Shown here piece after piece: positions 1 to 10,033 of a stretch of DNA of 64,000 nt; the stretch's first letter is position 1, and each line of letters starts with the position of its first letter. The notes beneath the pieces were generated by a model. That model ran no database searches. It was not told the DNA's origin and saw only the letters and a list, made by a program, of their open reading frames with translations. The position numbers and the translations under genes were made by a program. Origin of the DNA: an uncultured Alphaproteobacteria bacterium (GTDB lineage Bacteria > Pseudomonadota > Alphaproteobacteria > RF32 > CAG-239). The DNA lies in contig CABQIK010000006.1 of the NCBI GenBank assembly GCA_902464275.1, positions 16,935-80,934 on the forward strand, given 5' to 3'.

Positions 1-1
1 A

Positions 2-604
2 AAATTGCCGCTTTTTATGGATGTATTTTTACAGTGGATTAATAGCGCAAACAGTGTTAATCCTCTTTTGCAAGCCGCCATTGCGCACTTGTGGTTTATC
101 ACGTTGCATCCGTTTGAAGACGGCAACGGGCGTATGGCTCGCGCGATTACCGATATGATGTTGTCAAAGGCTGAAAATTCGCCGTACCGATTTTACAGTA
201 TGTCGGCACAAATTCAAAAAAGTAAAAACGATTACTATAATGTTTTAGAATACACACAAAAAGGAAGTTTAGATATTACAATATGGTTGCAATGGTTTTT
301 ACAATGCTTGTCCGCCTCAATTACCAATGCCGAAAAACTGGTTGATTCTATTGTCAATAAGGCGCTGTGTTGGCAACGGTTTAACAAAATAACCTTAGAT
401 GCCAATCAACGCAAAATGATAAATATGCTGTTAGACGGCTTTGAAGGCAATTTAACCTCAGCTAAATGGGCAAAAATTTGCAAGTGCTCGCAAGACACCG
501 CGACTCGTGCTATTAATTATTTGATTGACAATAATATTTTAGAACAAAAAGGAACGGGGCGCAGCACGCATTACATCTTAAAATGCGGAGAAAAGGAGTC
601 ATAA
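2..604 (+). CDS. Fic family protein, 3' part (5' end outside window)
   Basis: The frame is open to the left edge, so this is the C-terminal part of a longer protein. About 35-46 residues into the visible part is HPFEDGNGRMAR, the Fic active-site signature (HPFxxGNGRxxR); its His is catalytic and the Asn/Gly/Arg residues bind the nucleotide phosphates. Fic enzymes transfer AMP or other nucleotide-derived groups to hydroxyls on target proteins. The last 60 residues look like a winged-helix segment (SAKWAKICKCSQDTATRAI), as in the common stand-alone bacterial Fic proteins. Those usually begin with a DUF4172-type region, which would lie outside the window. An inhibitory helix cannot be judged here. 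A TTG at base 5 could in principle be a start, but it would remove part of the Fic fold. The target is unknown and no antitoxin-like partner is visible downstream. Confidence 0.85.
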   Translation, partial: KLPLFMDVFLQWINSANSVNPLLQAAIAHLWFITLHPFEDGNGRMARAITDMMLSKAENSPYRFYSMSAQIQKSKNDYYNVLEYTQKGSLDITIWLQWFLQCLSASITNAEKLVDSIVNKALCWQRFNKITLDANQRKMINMLLDGFEGNLTSAKWAKICKCSQDTATRAINYLIDNNILEQKGTGRSTHYILKCGEKES

Positions 605-626
605 TCTCCGCATAATCTGCGGAGAT
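604..626. other. Hairpin after the Fic gene
   Basis: ATCTCCGCA and TGCGGAGAT pair perfectly around a 5-nt loop just after the Fic stop codon. No T run follows, so it is a weak terminator or an mRNA 3' stabilising hairpin. Confidence 0.4.
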
Positions 627-671
627 ATGTGTGTAATGATATGCAAATTAGCAATAAATGTTGTGCTAGCG

Positions 672-1310
672 TTAAAAGCCAATCCCGAATATTCCTGCGC
701 CTCCTTTTATGTGTTCGGTGCAGATAGTGTGAATGTCTTCTAAAGTTAAGTTTTTCAAGCATATATAACCCATATCGCAGTAGTTACCCAATTTATCACC
801 AAGTATATAATACGTATGGTCATCAAGGCTATAAATAGTTTTGCCTGTTGCTGTCATCATTTCAGATATATTATCCGAATTTTCTTTGGCAACGGATAAA
901 ATATTTTGGCAGATTGCCAGATTATCAGAAGAGTTTGATGATAAGAATGACGAGCCATCTAGATGTATTGAGTATAAAGTTATAGCGCTGTTGTTGATAA
1001 GTATTTGCCACTGCTGCCCGAAAATATCATATACATAATCATTGTTGTTTGATTTCACCATTTCAGTTGGAATATCCCCCATTTTAATAAAATATGAGGT
1101 TAAAGAAGTTCCATCTTCTTTGAGATTATCAAAGCTGTGAACATTGCGAGCTATGGCATTAAATACAGTGGTCATTTGTTCAGTGTGTTTATTTAATTTA
1201 TATTTGAACATTGCCTTGGAGTAACCGCTGATAGCCCCGACACTTAATACTCCAATAATAGCGAGTACCCCAAGCATTTCCACCATAGAACGACCATTTT
1301 CTGATTTCAT
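672..1310 (-). CDS. Prepilin-like protein P1 (constant head, variable C-terminus)
   Basis: 212 aa. The start is the ATG at 1310, with GAGGAG about 10 nt upstream; the longer frame from a TTG at 1328 would place its start codon inside that ribosome binding site. The N-terminus MKSENGRSMVEMLGV fits a type IV prepilin/pseudopilin signal: short charged leader, Gly6 before the cleavage site, Glu at mature position 5, then a hydrophobic helix to about residue 28. Residue +1 would be Arg, which is unusual. The C-terminal half has the family pattern C-x-N-I-L-x-x-A-K-E and C-L-K-N-L-T with further Cys, suggesting disulfides, although the end (IKGGAGIFGIGF) departs from the CxxC...C tail of the other copies. 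One of five such genes here, all on the minus strand. Assembly partners are not in the window, and whether it forms a pilus or a type II secretion pseudopilus is unknown. Confidence 0.8.
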   Translation of the reverse strand: MKSENGRSMVEMLGVLAIIGVLSVGAISGYSKAMFKYKLNKHTEQMTTVFNAIARNVHSFDNLKEDGTSLTSYFIKMGDIPTEMVKSNNNDYVYDIFGQQWQILINNSAITLYSIHLDGSSFLSSNSSDNLAICQNILSVAKENSDNISEMMTATGKTIYSLDDHTYYILGDKLGNYCDMGYICLKNLTLEDIHTICTEHIKGGAGIFGIGF

Positions 1311-1405
1311 AATAAACAATCTCCTCAAATTGTTAAATTTAAGAAGATTTTAGCTCGCGTTTTTTTTTTGCAATATTTACGAGTCCGGGATGTGCATAAG
1401 TTGTA
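1311..1405 (-). promoter_or_regulatory. Conserved upstream module of prepilin P1
   Basis: About 94 bp upstream of the start, nearly the same in all five prepilin genes. Read on the minus strand it holds TGTGCATAAGTTGTA in reverse orientation (1391-1405), GACTCGTAAATATTGCAA, a run of 10 A, CGCGAGC, TAAAAT, then the GAGGAG ribosome binding site. TTGCAA (1368-1373) and TAAAAT (1347-1352) could be -35 and -10 elements, but the 15-bp spacer is short. The homopolymer length differs between copies (9 or 10). Confidence 0.6.
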
Positions 1406-1420
1406 TTTAAATCCGCAATT

Positions 1421-1627
1421 AAAAATTCCCCTCCTTGGAGTATACCGGCCTTTTAAAATTCCCCTCTATGGAGGGATGCCGAAGGCGGGGTGGTTACTGT
1501 ACTATCCATCAATATAATAAGTGTTTGTTTTGTATGCAAAAATCGTAAACAATCTCTAGTCTCAAACCTTATATTTTCACCACCCCGTCGGCGTTCCGCC
1601 ATTACCCCTCCTCAGGAGTTGAATATT
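1421..1627. repeat. MITE-like inverted-repeat element, copy A
   Basis: The core 1455-1627 begins AAAATTCCCCTCTATGGAGG, continues GCCGAAGGCGGGGTGGTTA, and ends with the imperfect complement (CACCACCCCGTCGGC ... CCTCCTCAGGAGT). The interior is AT-rich and non-coding, with a GTGTTTGTTTTGTAT stretch shared with copy C. A partial second left end (1421-1454) sits directly before it. Similar elements are at 25457-25664 and 33625-33830, each upstream of a prepilin gene. The size and imperfect terminal inverted repeats fit a non-autonomous element; no transposase is nearby. This element and the prepilin module fill the gene-free stretch between P1 and atpC. Confidence 0.7.
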
Positions 1628-1641
1628 TAAACTCGCTCATA

Positions 1642-1669
1642 AAAAATCCGGCATTACTGCCGGATTTTT
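1642..1669 (-). terminator. Terminator of the priA-atp operon
   Basis: A 12-bp stem (AAAAATCCGGCA / TGCCGGATTTTT) with a TTAC loop lies just past the atpC stop and gives a T run on the minus strand. Confidence 0.85.
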
Positions 1670-1675
1670 AAGCAT

Positions 1676-2022
1676 TTAGCCGAATATTTTTAGGTATTCG
1701 TATATTTTTTGGTAAAAACCGGAAGTCGCCGCCAAAGTTTCGGCCTCTGCCAAGCTGATTTTTTGCAAATCAACCGCGCGTTCGGCCGCAACCTTGCATT
1801 TGTTTTCGGCAATGTCGGCAAACCCGCCGCTGATAAACCAACGCTTTAAGGTTTTGTTTTCAGCGTTTAGGGTTGCAATCACTCCGCCGGAGAGCATCAA
1901 AGAACTTGGTGCTCTGCCGTCAATCACGGTTAAATTGCCGACATCAATCGGTAAAATAACTTTTTCGGCTTTTTCTTCCGTCATCAGTTGTTCCGGAGTG
2001 CAAATTGCTAAATTTATTGCCA

Positions 2023-2023
<1 letters not shown>
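1676..2023 (-). CDS. atpC: ATP synthase F1 epsilon subunit
   Basis: 115 aa. The epsilon subunit is part of the central stalk of F1 and contacts gamma and the c-ring. The N-terminal beta-sandwich is recognisable (PIDVGNLTVIDGRAP, then WFISGGFADIAENKCKV). The C-terminal helical part after about residue 85 is shorter than in typical 130-140 aa homologues, so inhibitory control by the extended C-terminal helices may be weak or absent; that is an inference from length. Its ATG overlaps the atpD stop by one base (TAATG), consistent with translational coupling. It is the last gene of the operon and is followed by a strong terminator. Confidence 0.93.
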
Positions 2024-3498
<1,475 letters not shown>

Positions 3499-3505
3499 TT
3501 ATTGC

Positions 3506-4426
3506 TCAGAGCGCCTCAGCGCCGGAGATAATTTCGGTCAATTCAGTGGTAATGGCAGATTGCCGTATACCGTTGTATTTTAATGTTAATTCGCCAATCA
3601 TGTCTTTAGCGTTGCGGGTTGCGTTATCCATTGCCGCCATACGCGCGCCTTGTTCGGAAGCTTGCGAATTTGCCATTGCGTTAAAAATCAAATTAACAAT
3701 CAGTTTAGGAAGCAGTGCGTCAAGCATTGCAAAACGATTGGGGTAATAGTCATAATAAGCATCGCCCACGCGCACCAAATTTTTATCTTCATCGCTTGTT
3801 TCTAAAGAATTTTTTTGCAACGGATAAATTTGCATGGCTGAAATTTCGCGGCTGATAGCTGAATGGTATTTACTGAATACAATTTCGCATACGTCGCAAG
3901 TGCCGTTATTGCAAGCCTCGCCGATTTTTTTGCCGAGCTCGGCAGCTTCGTCAAACGAAAGCCCTTTAGCGGCAACCGCCTCGTTTACTTCCAAAATTTT
4001 ATCGCCGTATTGTTTTTTCAAAATTGCGTGTGCTTTTTTGCCGTAACAAATAATTTTTACGGATTTTCCGGCGTTTTCCAACTCTTTAATGCGGGCGCTT
4101 GCGGCTTTGCCGACGTTTTGATTATAACTTCCGCATAACCCGCGGTCAGATGAAAAAACAAACAGCAGATAGTTTTGAGCTTGCGGGCGCGGACGCAACA
4201 ACTCCGGAAGCAGAAACTTAACTTTTTTCTCTTTTTCTTCCAAAGCAATATCCGCCATAATTCTTCTGATGGTTGTTTTTATCATTTGCGAATAATACGC
4301 GCTGCGGTTAAGCGCAAGGTCGGCTTTACGCAGCCGCGAGGCAGCCACAAGCTTCATCGCCGAGGTTATTTTCTCGGTAGATTTAACACTTTCCAAACGG
4401 TTGCGTAATTCCTTTAATCCTGCCAT
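3506..4426 (-). CDS. atpG: ATP synthase F1 gamma subunit
   Basis: 306 aa, the rotating central shaft of F1. The N-terminal helix (LKELRNRLESVKSTEKITSAMKLVAASRLRKA) and the C-terminal helix (ARMAAMDNATRNAKDMIGEL ... ELTEIISGAEAL) that form the coiled-coil shaft are both well conserved, as is SDRGLCGSYN in the Rossmann-like part. The start overlaps the atpA stop by one base (TAATG). The length is slightly above the usual 285-295 aa. Confidence 0.97.
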   Translation of the reverse strand: MAGLKELRNRLESVKSTEKITSAMKLVAASRLRKADLALNRSAYYSQMIKTTIRRIMADIALEEKEKKVKFLLPELLRPRPQAQNYLLFVFSSDRGLCGSYNQNVGKAASARIKELENAGKSVKIICYGKKAHAILKKQYGDKILEVNEAVAAKGLSFDEAAELGKKIGEACNNGTCDVCEIVFSKYHSAISREISAMQIYPLQKNSLETSDEDKNLVRVGDAYYDYYPNRFAMLDALLPKLIVNLIFNAMANSQASEQGARMAAMDNATRNAKDMIGELTLKYNGIRQSAITTELTEIISGAEAL

Positions 4427-5976
4427 TATGCCGCCTTTTCAGTTTGCTTAAAGTTATTAAGTTGTTCAGCGTAAAAATCTTTAAGTTTTGCTTCCAATTC
4501 CGGCGATATAATTTTGTTTTTAACAATTTCGGCCAGATATTCGGGATGATGCGCTTTAAGAGCGCTTAAAGATTCTTGTTCAAACTTTTTAATTTCAGCA
4601 AGCGGCAGGGTGTCTAAATAACCCTTTACGCCGGCAAATACCGATACAATTTCATCTTCAACCGCCATCGGGTGATAAACCGGTTGTTTTAACAGTTCGG
4701 TCAAGCGCGCGCCGCGGTCTAAAAGCTTTTTGGTAGACGAGTCTAAATCAGAGGCAAATTGCGCAAATGACGCCATTTCACGGTATTGCGCCAAATCAAG
4801 CTTCATGCTGCCTGCCACTTGTTTCATGGCTTTAATTTGCGCGGCCGAACCCACGCGGCTTACTGAAATACCAACGTTTACCGCCGGTCTGATACCTTGA
4901 TAGAACAACCCGGTTTCCAAAAAGATTTGTCCGTCGGTAATTGAAATTACGTTAGTCGGAATATACGCCGAAACGTCGCCGGCCTGTGTTTCAATCACCG
5001 GCAATGCGGTTAAGGAACCGGCGCCTTCTTCATCATTCATTTTGGCGGCGCGCTCAAGCAAACGTGAGTGCAGGTAAAATACATCGCCCGGATAAGCCTC
5101 GCGCCCCGGCGGACGACGGAGCAACAATGACATTTGGCGATATGCCGTTGCCTGCTTGGATAAGTCATCATAAAAGATAACCGCGTGCATGCCGTTATCA
5201 CGGAAATATTCGCCCATGGCGCAACCGGAGTACGGCGCAATAAACTGCAGCGGTGCAGCCTCTGACGCGGTGGCGGCAACCACGATGGTATAATCCATGG
5301 CGCCGTGGTCTTTTAAGGTTTTTACCACCTGAGCCACAGATGAGCGCTTTTGTCCGACCGCAACATAAATGCAAAACAACTTGTCTTTATCTGATTTTGC
5401 CGCATCGTTAATACGTTTTTGATTAATGATGGTATCTAATATAATTGAGGTTTTACCGGTTTGGCGGTCGCCGATGATAAGCTCGCGTTGTCCGCGCCCG
5501 ATAGGAATTAAGGCGTCAATAATTTTAAGGCCGGTTTGTACCGGTTCATGCACGCTTTTACGAGCAATAATCCCCGGAGCTTTAACTTCCGAGTTACTGA
5601 ATTGTTTAGCCTTAATGGCGCCCAAACCGTCAATCGGTTCGCCCAAAGCATTTACAACGCGTCCCAAAAGTTCTTTTCCGACCGGAACGCTCACAATTTT
5701 ATCGGTGCGCTTCACCGTATCCCCTTCTTTAATGCTTTCATCGGAGCCGAAAATAACCACGCCGACACTGTTTTCTTCCAAGTTAAGAGCCATGCCCTTA
5801 ACGCCGGAGGCAAATTCCACCATTTCATTTGATTGCACTTTGTTTAAGCCGTAAACTTGCGCAATACCGTCGCCGACCGAAAGCACGCGGCCGACTTCGC
5901 TCATATCGGCTTCCAACCCGTATTGCTCAATTTTTTCTTTTAAGATTGATGAAATTTCATCAGCTTGTATAGACAT
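4426..5976 (-). CDS. atpA: ATP synthase F1 alpha subunit
   Basis: 516 aa, the non-catalytic nucleotide-binding partner of beta in the F1 hexamer. The P-loop GDRQTGKT is at about residues 169-176. Other family markers are [15 protein letters not shown] near the N-terminus, the [23 protein letters not shown] segment, and the arginine-finger region [17 protein letters not shown]. Its start directly abuts or overlaps the end of atpH. The order delta-alpha-gamma-beta-epsilon without F0 genes is the standard split arrangement of Alphaproteobacteria. Confidence 0.98.
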   Translation of the reverse strand: MSIQADEISSILKEKIEQYGLEADMSEVGRVLSVGDGIAQVYGLNKVQSNEMVEFASGVKGMALNLEENSVGVVIFGSDESIKEGDTVKRTDKIVSVPVGKELLGRVVNALGEPIDGLGAIKAKQFSNSEVKAPGIIARKSVHEPVQTGLKIIDALIPIGRGQRELIIGDRQTGKTSIILDTIINQKRINDAAKSDKDKLFCIYVAVGQKRSSVAQVVKTLKDHGAMDYTIVVAATASEAAPLQFIAPYSGCAMGEYFRDNGMHAVIFYDDLSKQATAYRQMSLLLRRPPGREAYPGDVFYLHSRLLERAAKMNDEEGAGSLTALPVIETQAGDVSAYIPTNVISITDGQIFLETGLFYQGIRPAVNVGISVSRVGSAAQIKAMKQVAGSMKLDLAQYREMASFAQFASDLDSSTKKLLDRGARLTELLKQPVYHPMAVEDEIVSVFAGVKGYLDTLPLAEIKKFEQESLSALKAHHPEYLAEIVKNKIISPELEAKLKDFYAEQLNNFKQTEKAA

Positions 5977-6527
5977 TAGGCATTACCTTTCATAATTTGT
6001 TCAAGGCGTTGTAATTTTCCGGCAACGGAGTCGTCAACCTTAACCGAGTTGTACTGTATGCTGAGTCCGCCCAAAATTGCCGGATTAATTTTATAATTTA
6101 CGATAATAGGAGTATTTAAAGCTTTTTCCAAGCCTTTTTCAAGTTTTTGTTTTTGTTTATCGGAAAGTTCCTGCACGCTTTCGGCGCTCACTTCCAAAAT
6201 TCCCCGTTTTTGCAAATCAAGATGTTTAAAGCAATCTAAAATTTTGCGCAAAGAATTAAAGCGGCGTTTTTCCGCCAATAATTCCAAAAAGTTAACGGTC
6301 GGCTGCGACAGATTTAAAACTTTGGCAATTTGCGCAAGCAGATTCTTTTTTTCGGAAAGCTTAAATTCAGGATTGTTCAAAACATTAATTTGCGGAGTTT
6401 GACCGATAAGTTCGTTTAAGTTTTGGCAGTCAAGTCTGACCTTTTCAAGCAAATTTTCAGCCTCTGCCGCCTTAAACAAGGCGTTTGCATAGTTTTCCGC
6501 AATTTGTAATTCTGATATTTTTGCCAT
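5976..6527 (-). CDS. atpH: ATP synthase F1 delta subunit
   Basis: About 183 aa from the ATG at 6527 ([22 protein letters not shown]). The delta/OSCP family opens with a helix carrying the A-x-x-Y-A-x-A-L-F pattern seen here and ends with a [20 protein letters not shown] segment. It links F1 to the peripheral stalk. An alternative GTG start at 6545 would overlap the priA stop (GTGA) and add six residues. I prefer the ATG because it follows a weak GGAA and begins at the usual family position. Confidence 0.93.
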   Translation of the reverse strand: MAKISELQIAENYANALFKAAEAENLLEKVRLDCQNLNELIGQTPQINVLNNPEFKLSEKKNLLAQIAKVLNLSQPTVNFLELLAEKRRFNSLRKILDCFKHLDLQKRGILEVSAESVQELSDKQKQKLEKGLEKALNTPIIVNYKINPAILGGLSIQYNSVKVDDSVAGKLQRLEQIMKGNA

Positions 6528-6541
6528 TTTGTTCCAATCCG

Positions 6542-8755
6542 TCACATAAACGAGTAGGGGTCAATATCAACCTCAACTCTAACATTAGCAGGAATATTTA
6601 ACATTCCAAGCCATTTTTTTAATATCAACTGAATATTTATATTTCGTAAAGTTTTTAAAAGCAAGCGATAACGAAATTTTCCCCTCAACATATATATAGG
6701 CGCCGGCGCCGGACCTAAAACCGAAATGCCTTCGCCGCTCGGAGCATATTTTTTTAACTCGTAAGCAATTTTTTCGGCCGCTTTTTCATTGGCGCCTGAA
6801 ACAATTAAGGCCGCTAATTTGCCGTATGGCGGCAGATTAAGCATTTTCCGGCTTTGCTTTTCAAGCTCTAAAAACCGCGTGCGGTCGTTATTAACCAAAG
6901 CTTTCAGCACCGCGTTTTCGGGGTATAAAGTCTGCAAATAAACCGTGCCTTTTTTGGCGCCGCGTCCGGCGCGCCCCGCCACTTGCGATAAAAGCTGAAA
7001 AGTTTGTTCCGAGGCGCGCAAATCGCTTCCTGCCAAACCTAAATCGGCATCAACGATTCCCACTAAGGTTAAAGCCGGAAAGTGATGTCCTTTGGCTAAA
7101 ATCTGCGTGCCGATTAAAATATCAATCTCTTGATTTTCCATGCGTTTTATCACTTCCGAGACTTCTAAAAATGAAGAGGTGGTGTCGCTGGATAAAATTT
7201 CAACCCGCGCATTCGGAAAGCGCCCTTTAACTTCTTCGGCGATTCGCTCTACTCCCGGACCGCATGCGGTTAAACCGTCTTCAGAGCCGCACTCGGGGCA
7301 CGTTTTCGGAATGGCGGTGGTATAGCCGCAATGGTGGCAAATCAGTTTGCCGGTGGCGCGGTGTTCGGTAAGCCATGCCGTGCAGTTCGGGCACTGAATA
7401 CGATGTCCGCAGTCGCGGCAGATTAAAAGCGGGGCATAGCCGCGGCGGTTTAAAAACAATACTGATTGCTCGTGCTTTTGCAGGTTTTCATCAAGCGCGG
7501 CGCACAAAGTCGGCGCTAACCACGAAACTTTCGGTTTTTGCGGATTCTCGCCGTTTGTATCGGCCGGAAGCCATTTAACCGGCTTGTCCTTTTTTAAATC
7601 TATAATTTTTATTTCCGGCAGCATGGCGGCGGCATACCGGCTTTTAAGCTGCGCAACGCCGTATTTGCCGCTTTCAACATTAACCACCGTTTCTAAATCG
7701 GGCGTTGCGGTTGAAAGTATAATCGGAATATTCTCAAGCTTGGCGCGCAACACCGCCATATCGCGCGCCTGATAATTAACCATATCTTCTTGCTTAAATG
7801 AGTGGTCGTGGCTTTCGTCAACTACAATCAGCCCTAATGAGGCAAACGGCAAAAACAATGCGCTGCGCGCTCCAACCAACACTTTGGCGCGGTTTTCGGC
7901 CACGGCTTTCCAGGTTGCGGTGCGCTCACCGGCGTTTAAAGCCGAGTGCCACTTGGCCGGCGTAACCCCAAAGCGTTTTTCAAAACGACCGAGCCATTGC
8001 GTGGTTAATGAAATTTCCGGAACCAAAATCAGAACCTGTTTGCCTTGTTCCAAAACTTTGGCGGCGGCCTCAAAATAAACTTCGGTTTTGCCCGAGCCTG
8101 TAACGCCGTCAAGCAGGGTTGCTGAAAATCCGCACTCGCATTTTGCGCATAAATAATCGGCGGCGGCTTGTTGTTCCGCGGTTAAGTCAACTTTTTGATA
8201 ATCGGCCTGCGGGGCAGCAAATTCTTTTTGTTTTGCCACCGGCATGGCTTCCAGCAATCCGGCGTCTATTAAGGTTTTTATCACGCTTTGCGAAACTCCG
8301 GCGCCTTTGGCAATTTCAGCCCGCGAGTAGGGCGCGTGCTTTAACAAATCAATCACCCGCCAACGGGCGTCAGAATTTTTAAGCTTGGCATCGGCTAAGG
8401 TTTTGCCGGTGAGTGTGTATAAAAAATTAAGTTTCGGGTCATCAAAAACGCCTTTGGCGCACAGCACCATTTTAAGCACCAGACCGATATATGCCAAATT
8501 ATATTTTGCCGTCCACTCCACAAAAGTTATCATTTCCGGTTTAAGCGGAGGCAGGCGCAGCGGCTCAATAATGCTTTTGATTTTTTTATCATCAAGCGAC
8601 GACGATTTTCCGTTTTTCCAAACCACGCCGACTGCTTCATCGCGCCCGAACGGCACGCGCACAATTTGCCCGATGTCAATATCGCTATCGGCACGGTAAT
8701 CAAAAACATCATTAAACGGCAGGGGCAGCATTACCCCGACGATTCTATCCATCAT
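6542..8755 (-). CDS. priA: Primosomal replication restart helicase PriA
   Basis: 737 aa. PriA recognises stalled forks and reloads the replicative helicase. Visible are the N-terminal 3'-DNA-binding fold, Walker A GVTGSGKT at about 217-224, a DESHD box where most homologues have DEEH, and the helicase C-terminal lobe with QILAKGHHFP and QVAGRAGRG. Between the lobes lies the zinc-binding insert with paired cysteines (CRDC, CPNC, CHHC, CPEC). AAGGAG is only 2 nt from the first ATG and 5 nt from the second, so translation may start at 8752. It is the first gene of the priA-atp transcription unit, an adjacency also seen in other Alphaproteobacteria. Confidence 0.97.
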   Translation of the reverse strand: MMDRIVGVMLPLPFNDVFDYRADSDIDIGQIVRVPFGRDEAVGVVWKNGKSSSLDDKKIKSIIEPLRLPPLKPEMITFVEWTAKYNLAYIGLVLKMVLCAKGVFDDPKLNFLYTLTGKTLADAKLKNSDARWRVIDLLKHAPYSRAEIAKGAGVSQSVIKTLIDAGLLEAMPVAKQKEFAAPQADYQKVDLTAEQQAAADYLCAKCECGFSATLLDGVTGSGKTEVYFEAAAKVLEQGKQVLILVPEISLTTQWLGRFEKRFGVTPAKWHSALNAGERTATWKAVAENRAKVLVGARSALFLPFASLGLIVVDESHDHSFKQEDMVNYQARDMAVLRAKLENIPIILSTATPDLETVVNVESGKYGVAQLKSRYAAAMLPEIKIIDLKKDKPVKWLPADTNGENPQKPKVSWLAPTLCAALDENLQKHEQSVLFLNRRGYAPLLICRDCGHRIQCPNCTAWLTEHRATGKLICHHCGYTTAIPKTCPECGSEDGLTACGPGVERIAEEVKGRFPNARVEILSSDTTSSFLEVSEVIKRMENQEIDILIGTQILAKGHHFPALTLVGIVDADLGLAGSDLRASEQTFQLLSQVAGRAGRGAKKGTVYLQTLYPENAVLKALVNNDRTRFLELEKQSRKMLNLPPYGKLAALIVSGANEKAAEKIAYELKKYAPSGEGISVLGPAPAPIYMLRGKFRYRLLLKTLRNINIQLILKKWLGMLNIPANVRVEVDIDPYSFM

Positions 8756-8788
8756 TGCTCCTTAAACTTTCCTGATACTAGCCGCTTT

Positions 8789-8817
8789 GTTTGCAAATAT
8801 CCATAATTTATGCAAAC
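8789..8817. promoter_or_regulatory. Inverted repeat in the priA / 8906 divergent intergenic region
   Basis: GTTTGCA (8789-8795) and TGCAAAC (8811-8817) form 7-bp inverted arms 15 bp apart between two divergent genes. It could be an operator or chance in AT-rich DNA. Confidence 0.25.
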
Positions 8818-8853
8818 TTTCCCCACAATAATTTACGCTTAGACAAATAAACA

Positions 8854-8882
8854 TTGACAAAATCAGCCGGAGGATATAGCAT
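8854..8882 (+). promoter_or_regulatory. Candidate sigma70 promoter for the 8906/9406 gene pair
   Basis: TTGACA (8854-8859), a 17-bp spacer and TAGCAT (8877-8882). The predicted transcript would start about 20 nt before the ATG at 8906, leaving no room for, and showing no, Shine-Dalgarno sequence. Confidence 0.5.
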
Positions 8883-8905
8883 AAGCACCATAAAACTATA
8901 TTATC

Positions 8906-9406
8906 ATGGAAAAGTTTTTAAGACATTGGCTGAGCAGCGCTCTGGTGGGGCTGTTGTTTGGCGCTTTATTATTTACATTCTGGCTGCTTCTTTCTCGGTC
9001 CACCCCGCAGTCTATGGTTTGCTTTTTTGGCGTTATCGGCATAGTTGCGGCAGTGTTCCTGCTTATTTATGCGTTTACGCATGACGGCGGACAGTCTTTT
9101 TTGCTTGGCGCGGCTATGGCAATATTTGCCTTTTACGTTGCCGGCGCGGCGTTCAGACTGGACTGGCTTGTTGTTATCGGTTTACCGGCCGGGCTTGAAT
9201 CTGTTGATGGCAAATGGCTGCTCCATATCTTCTTTGGCGGAGTATATTGGGTGGCAATATGCGCCGTAATAGTTATCGGTCTGGTATGGCTTGAAGAAAC
9301 TCATACTGTTGGGGAACGTCTTGCCGGTTTGCTTTATATAGCAACTGCTATCGCGGCAGTCTGCTTTGTAATGCACCTTGGTAACGGCTGTTTCCTGATA
9401 GTTTAA
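8906..9406 (+). CDS. Small integral membrane protein, paralogue 1 of a tandem pair
   Basis: 166 aa with four or five hydrophobic segments (about residues 8-28, 40-57, 65-85, 108-128, 140-160). I do not recognise a family. It is clearly related to the next gene: both share GLPAGL(E/D)xVxGxWLLHIFFGG(V/L)YW and an F-x-G alternation in the first helices. The codon choice, rich in CTG, GTC and GGC, is unlike the flanking housekeeping genes, and there is no Shine-Dalgarno sequence before the ATG. The stop overlaps the next start by one base (TAATG). Transfer from another lineage is possible. Confidence 0.7.
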   Translation: MEKFLRHWLSSALVGLLFGALLFTFWLLLSRSTPQSMVCFFGVIGIVAAVFLLIYAFTHDGGQSFLLGAAMAIFAFYVAGAAFRLDWLVVIGLPAGLESVDGKWLLHIFFGGVYWVAICAVIVIGLVWLEETHTVGERLAGLLYIATAIAAVCFVMHLGNGCFLIV

Positions 9407-9927
9407 TGCTAAAAGTTATGGGAAGAATTGCTGAATTACTGCGTTCCTTGTTTAACGGAATGCTTGTCGGCCTTGTGCTTATAGTGCTGTGGTCGGTTTT
9501 ATGGTTGTATCCGCCGCGGGTGATGGAGTGGTTGGCAGCCTTGGCGTTGCTTGCGATTATCATCTTTCTGCTGTGGCAGGCGTGTCGGGAAAAGTTATAT
9601 TTAAGAGATGTCAGAGATCTGTTGCTCTACATGCTCATTTTCCTGTTTGTGGCGTTTGTCACCGGACGCGTTATCGGCCTTGGTTATTTTACTAAGCTCG
9701 GTTTGCCGGCAGGACTTGACGCTGTAAGCGGCGCATGGCTGTTGCACATCTTCTTCGGCGGGCTGTACTGGTTTGTACTGCTCATCGTAATAGAAGAAGC
9801 ACGCTACATTGTCGCTGACCCTGAGATTAACGGTTGGTGGCGTTTGTTTACAGACCTTGTCTTTCTGCTTGGCGTATGCGCTACAATATTTGTGGCGGTA
9901 CGGCTGACGGCACAAATAGGTCTATGA
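9406..9927 (+). CDS. Small integral membrane protein, paralogue 2 of a tandem pair
   Basis: 173 aa, four or more membrane segments. It is a diverged duplicate of the preceding gene, sharing GLPAGLDAVSGAWLLHIFF and the following aromatic YW. The start overlaps the previous stop (TAATG), so the two are probably co-translated and may form a hetero-oligomer. A strong terminator follows 15 bp later, making this a closed two-gene unit. No catalytic motif is visible; the conserved His and Trp in the shared loop are the most likely functional residues. Function unknown. Confidence 0.7.
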   Translation: MLKVMGRIAELLRSLFNGMLVGLVLIVLWSVLWLYPPRVMEWLAALALLAIIIFLLWQACREKLYLRDVRDLLLYMLIFLFVAFVTGRVIGLGYFTKLGLPAGLDAVSGAWLLHIFFGGLYWFVLLIVIEEARYIVADPEINGWWRLFTDLVFLLGVCATIFVAVRLTAQIGL

Positions 9928-9942
9928 GATTAAAATTTTAAG

Positions 9943-9970
9943 AGCACCGTGTTTTTACGGTGCTTTTTTT
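9943..9970 (+). terminator. Rho-independent terminator after the membrane protein pair
   Basis: AGCACCGT / ACGGTGCT stem with a GTTTTT loop, followed by seven or more T. Confidence 0.92.
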
Positions 9971-10033
9971 ATGCCTGATTATAAAAAAATTAATATTTCG
10001 CGCTTATCTTATTATGAGGTATTAATTTTTTTT

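Noticed and set aside
1311..1328. TTG start giving MRRLFI- at the head of the prepilin proteins
   Set aside because: The start codon would lie inside the GAGGAG ribosome binding site; all five copies have an ATG at the MKSENG position.
1421..1627. CRISPR array or rho-independent terminators in the repeated GC-rich blocks
   Set aside because: Only two inverted arms per block with one long non-repeating interior, no regularly spaced repeats and no cas genes; better explained as MITE-like elements.
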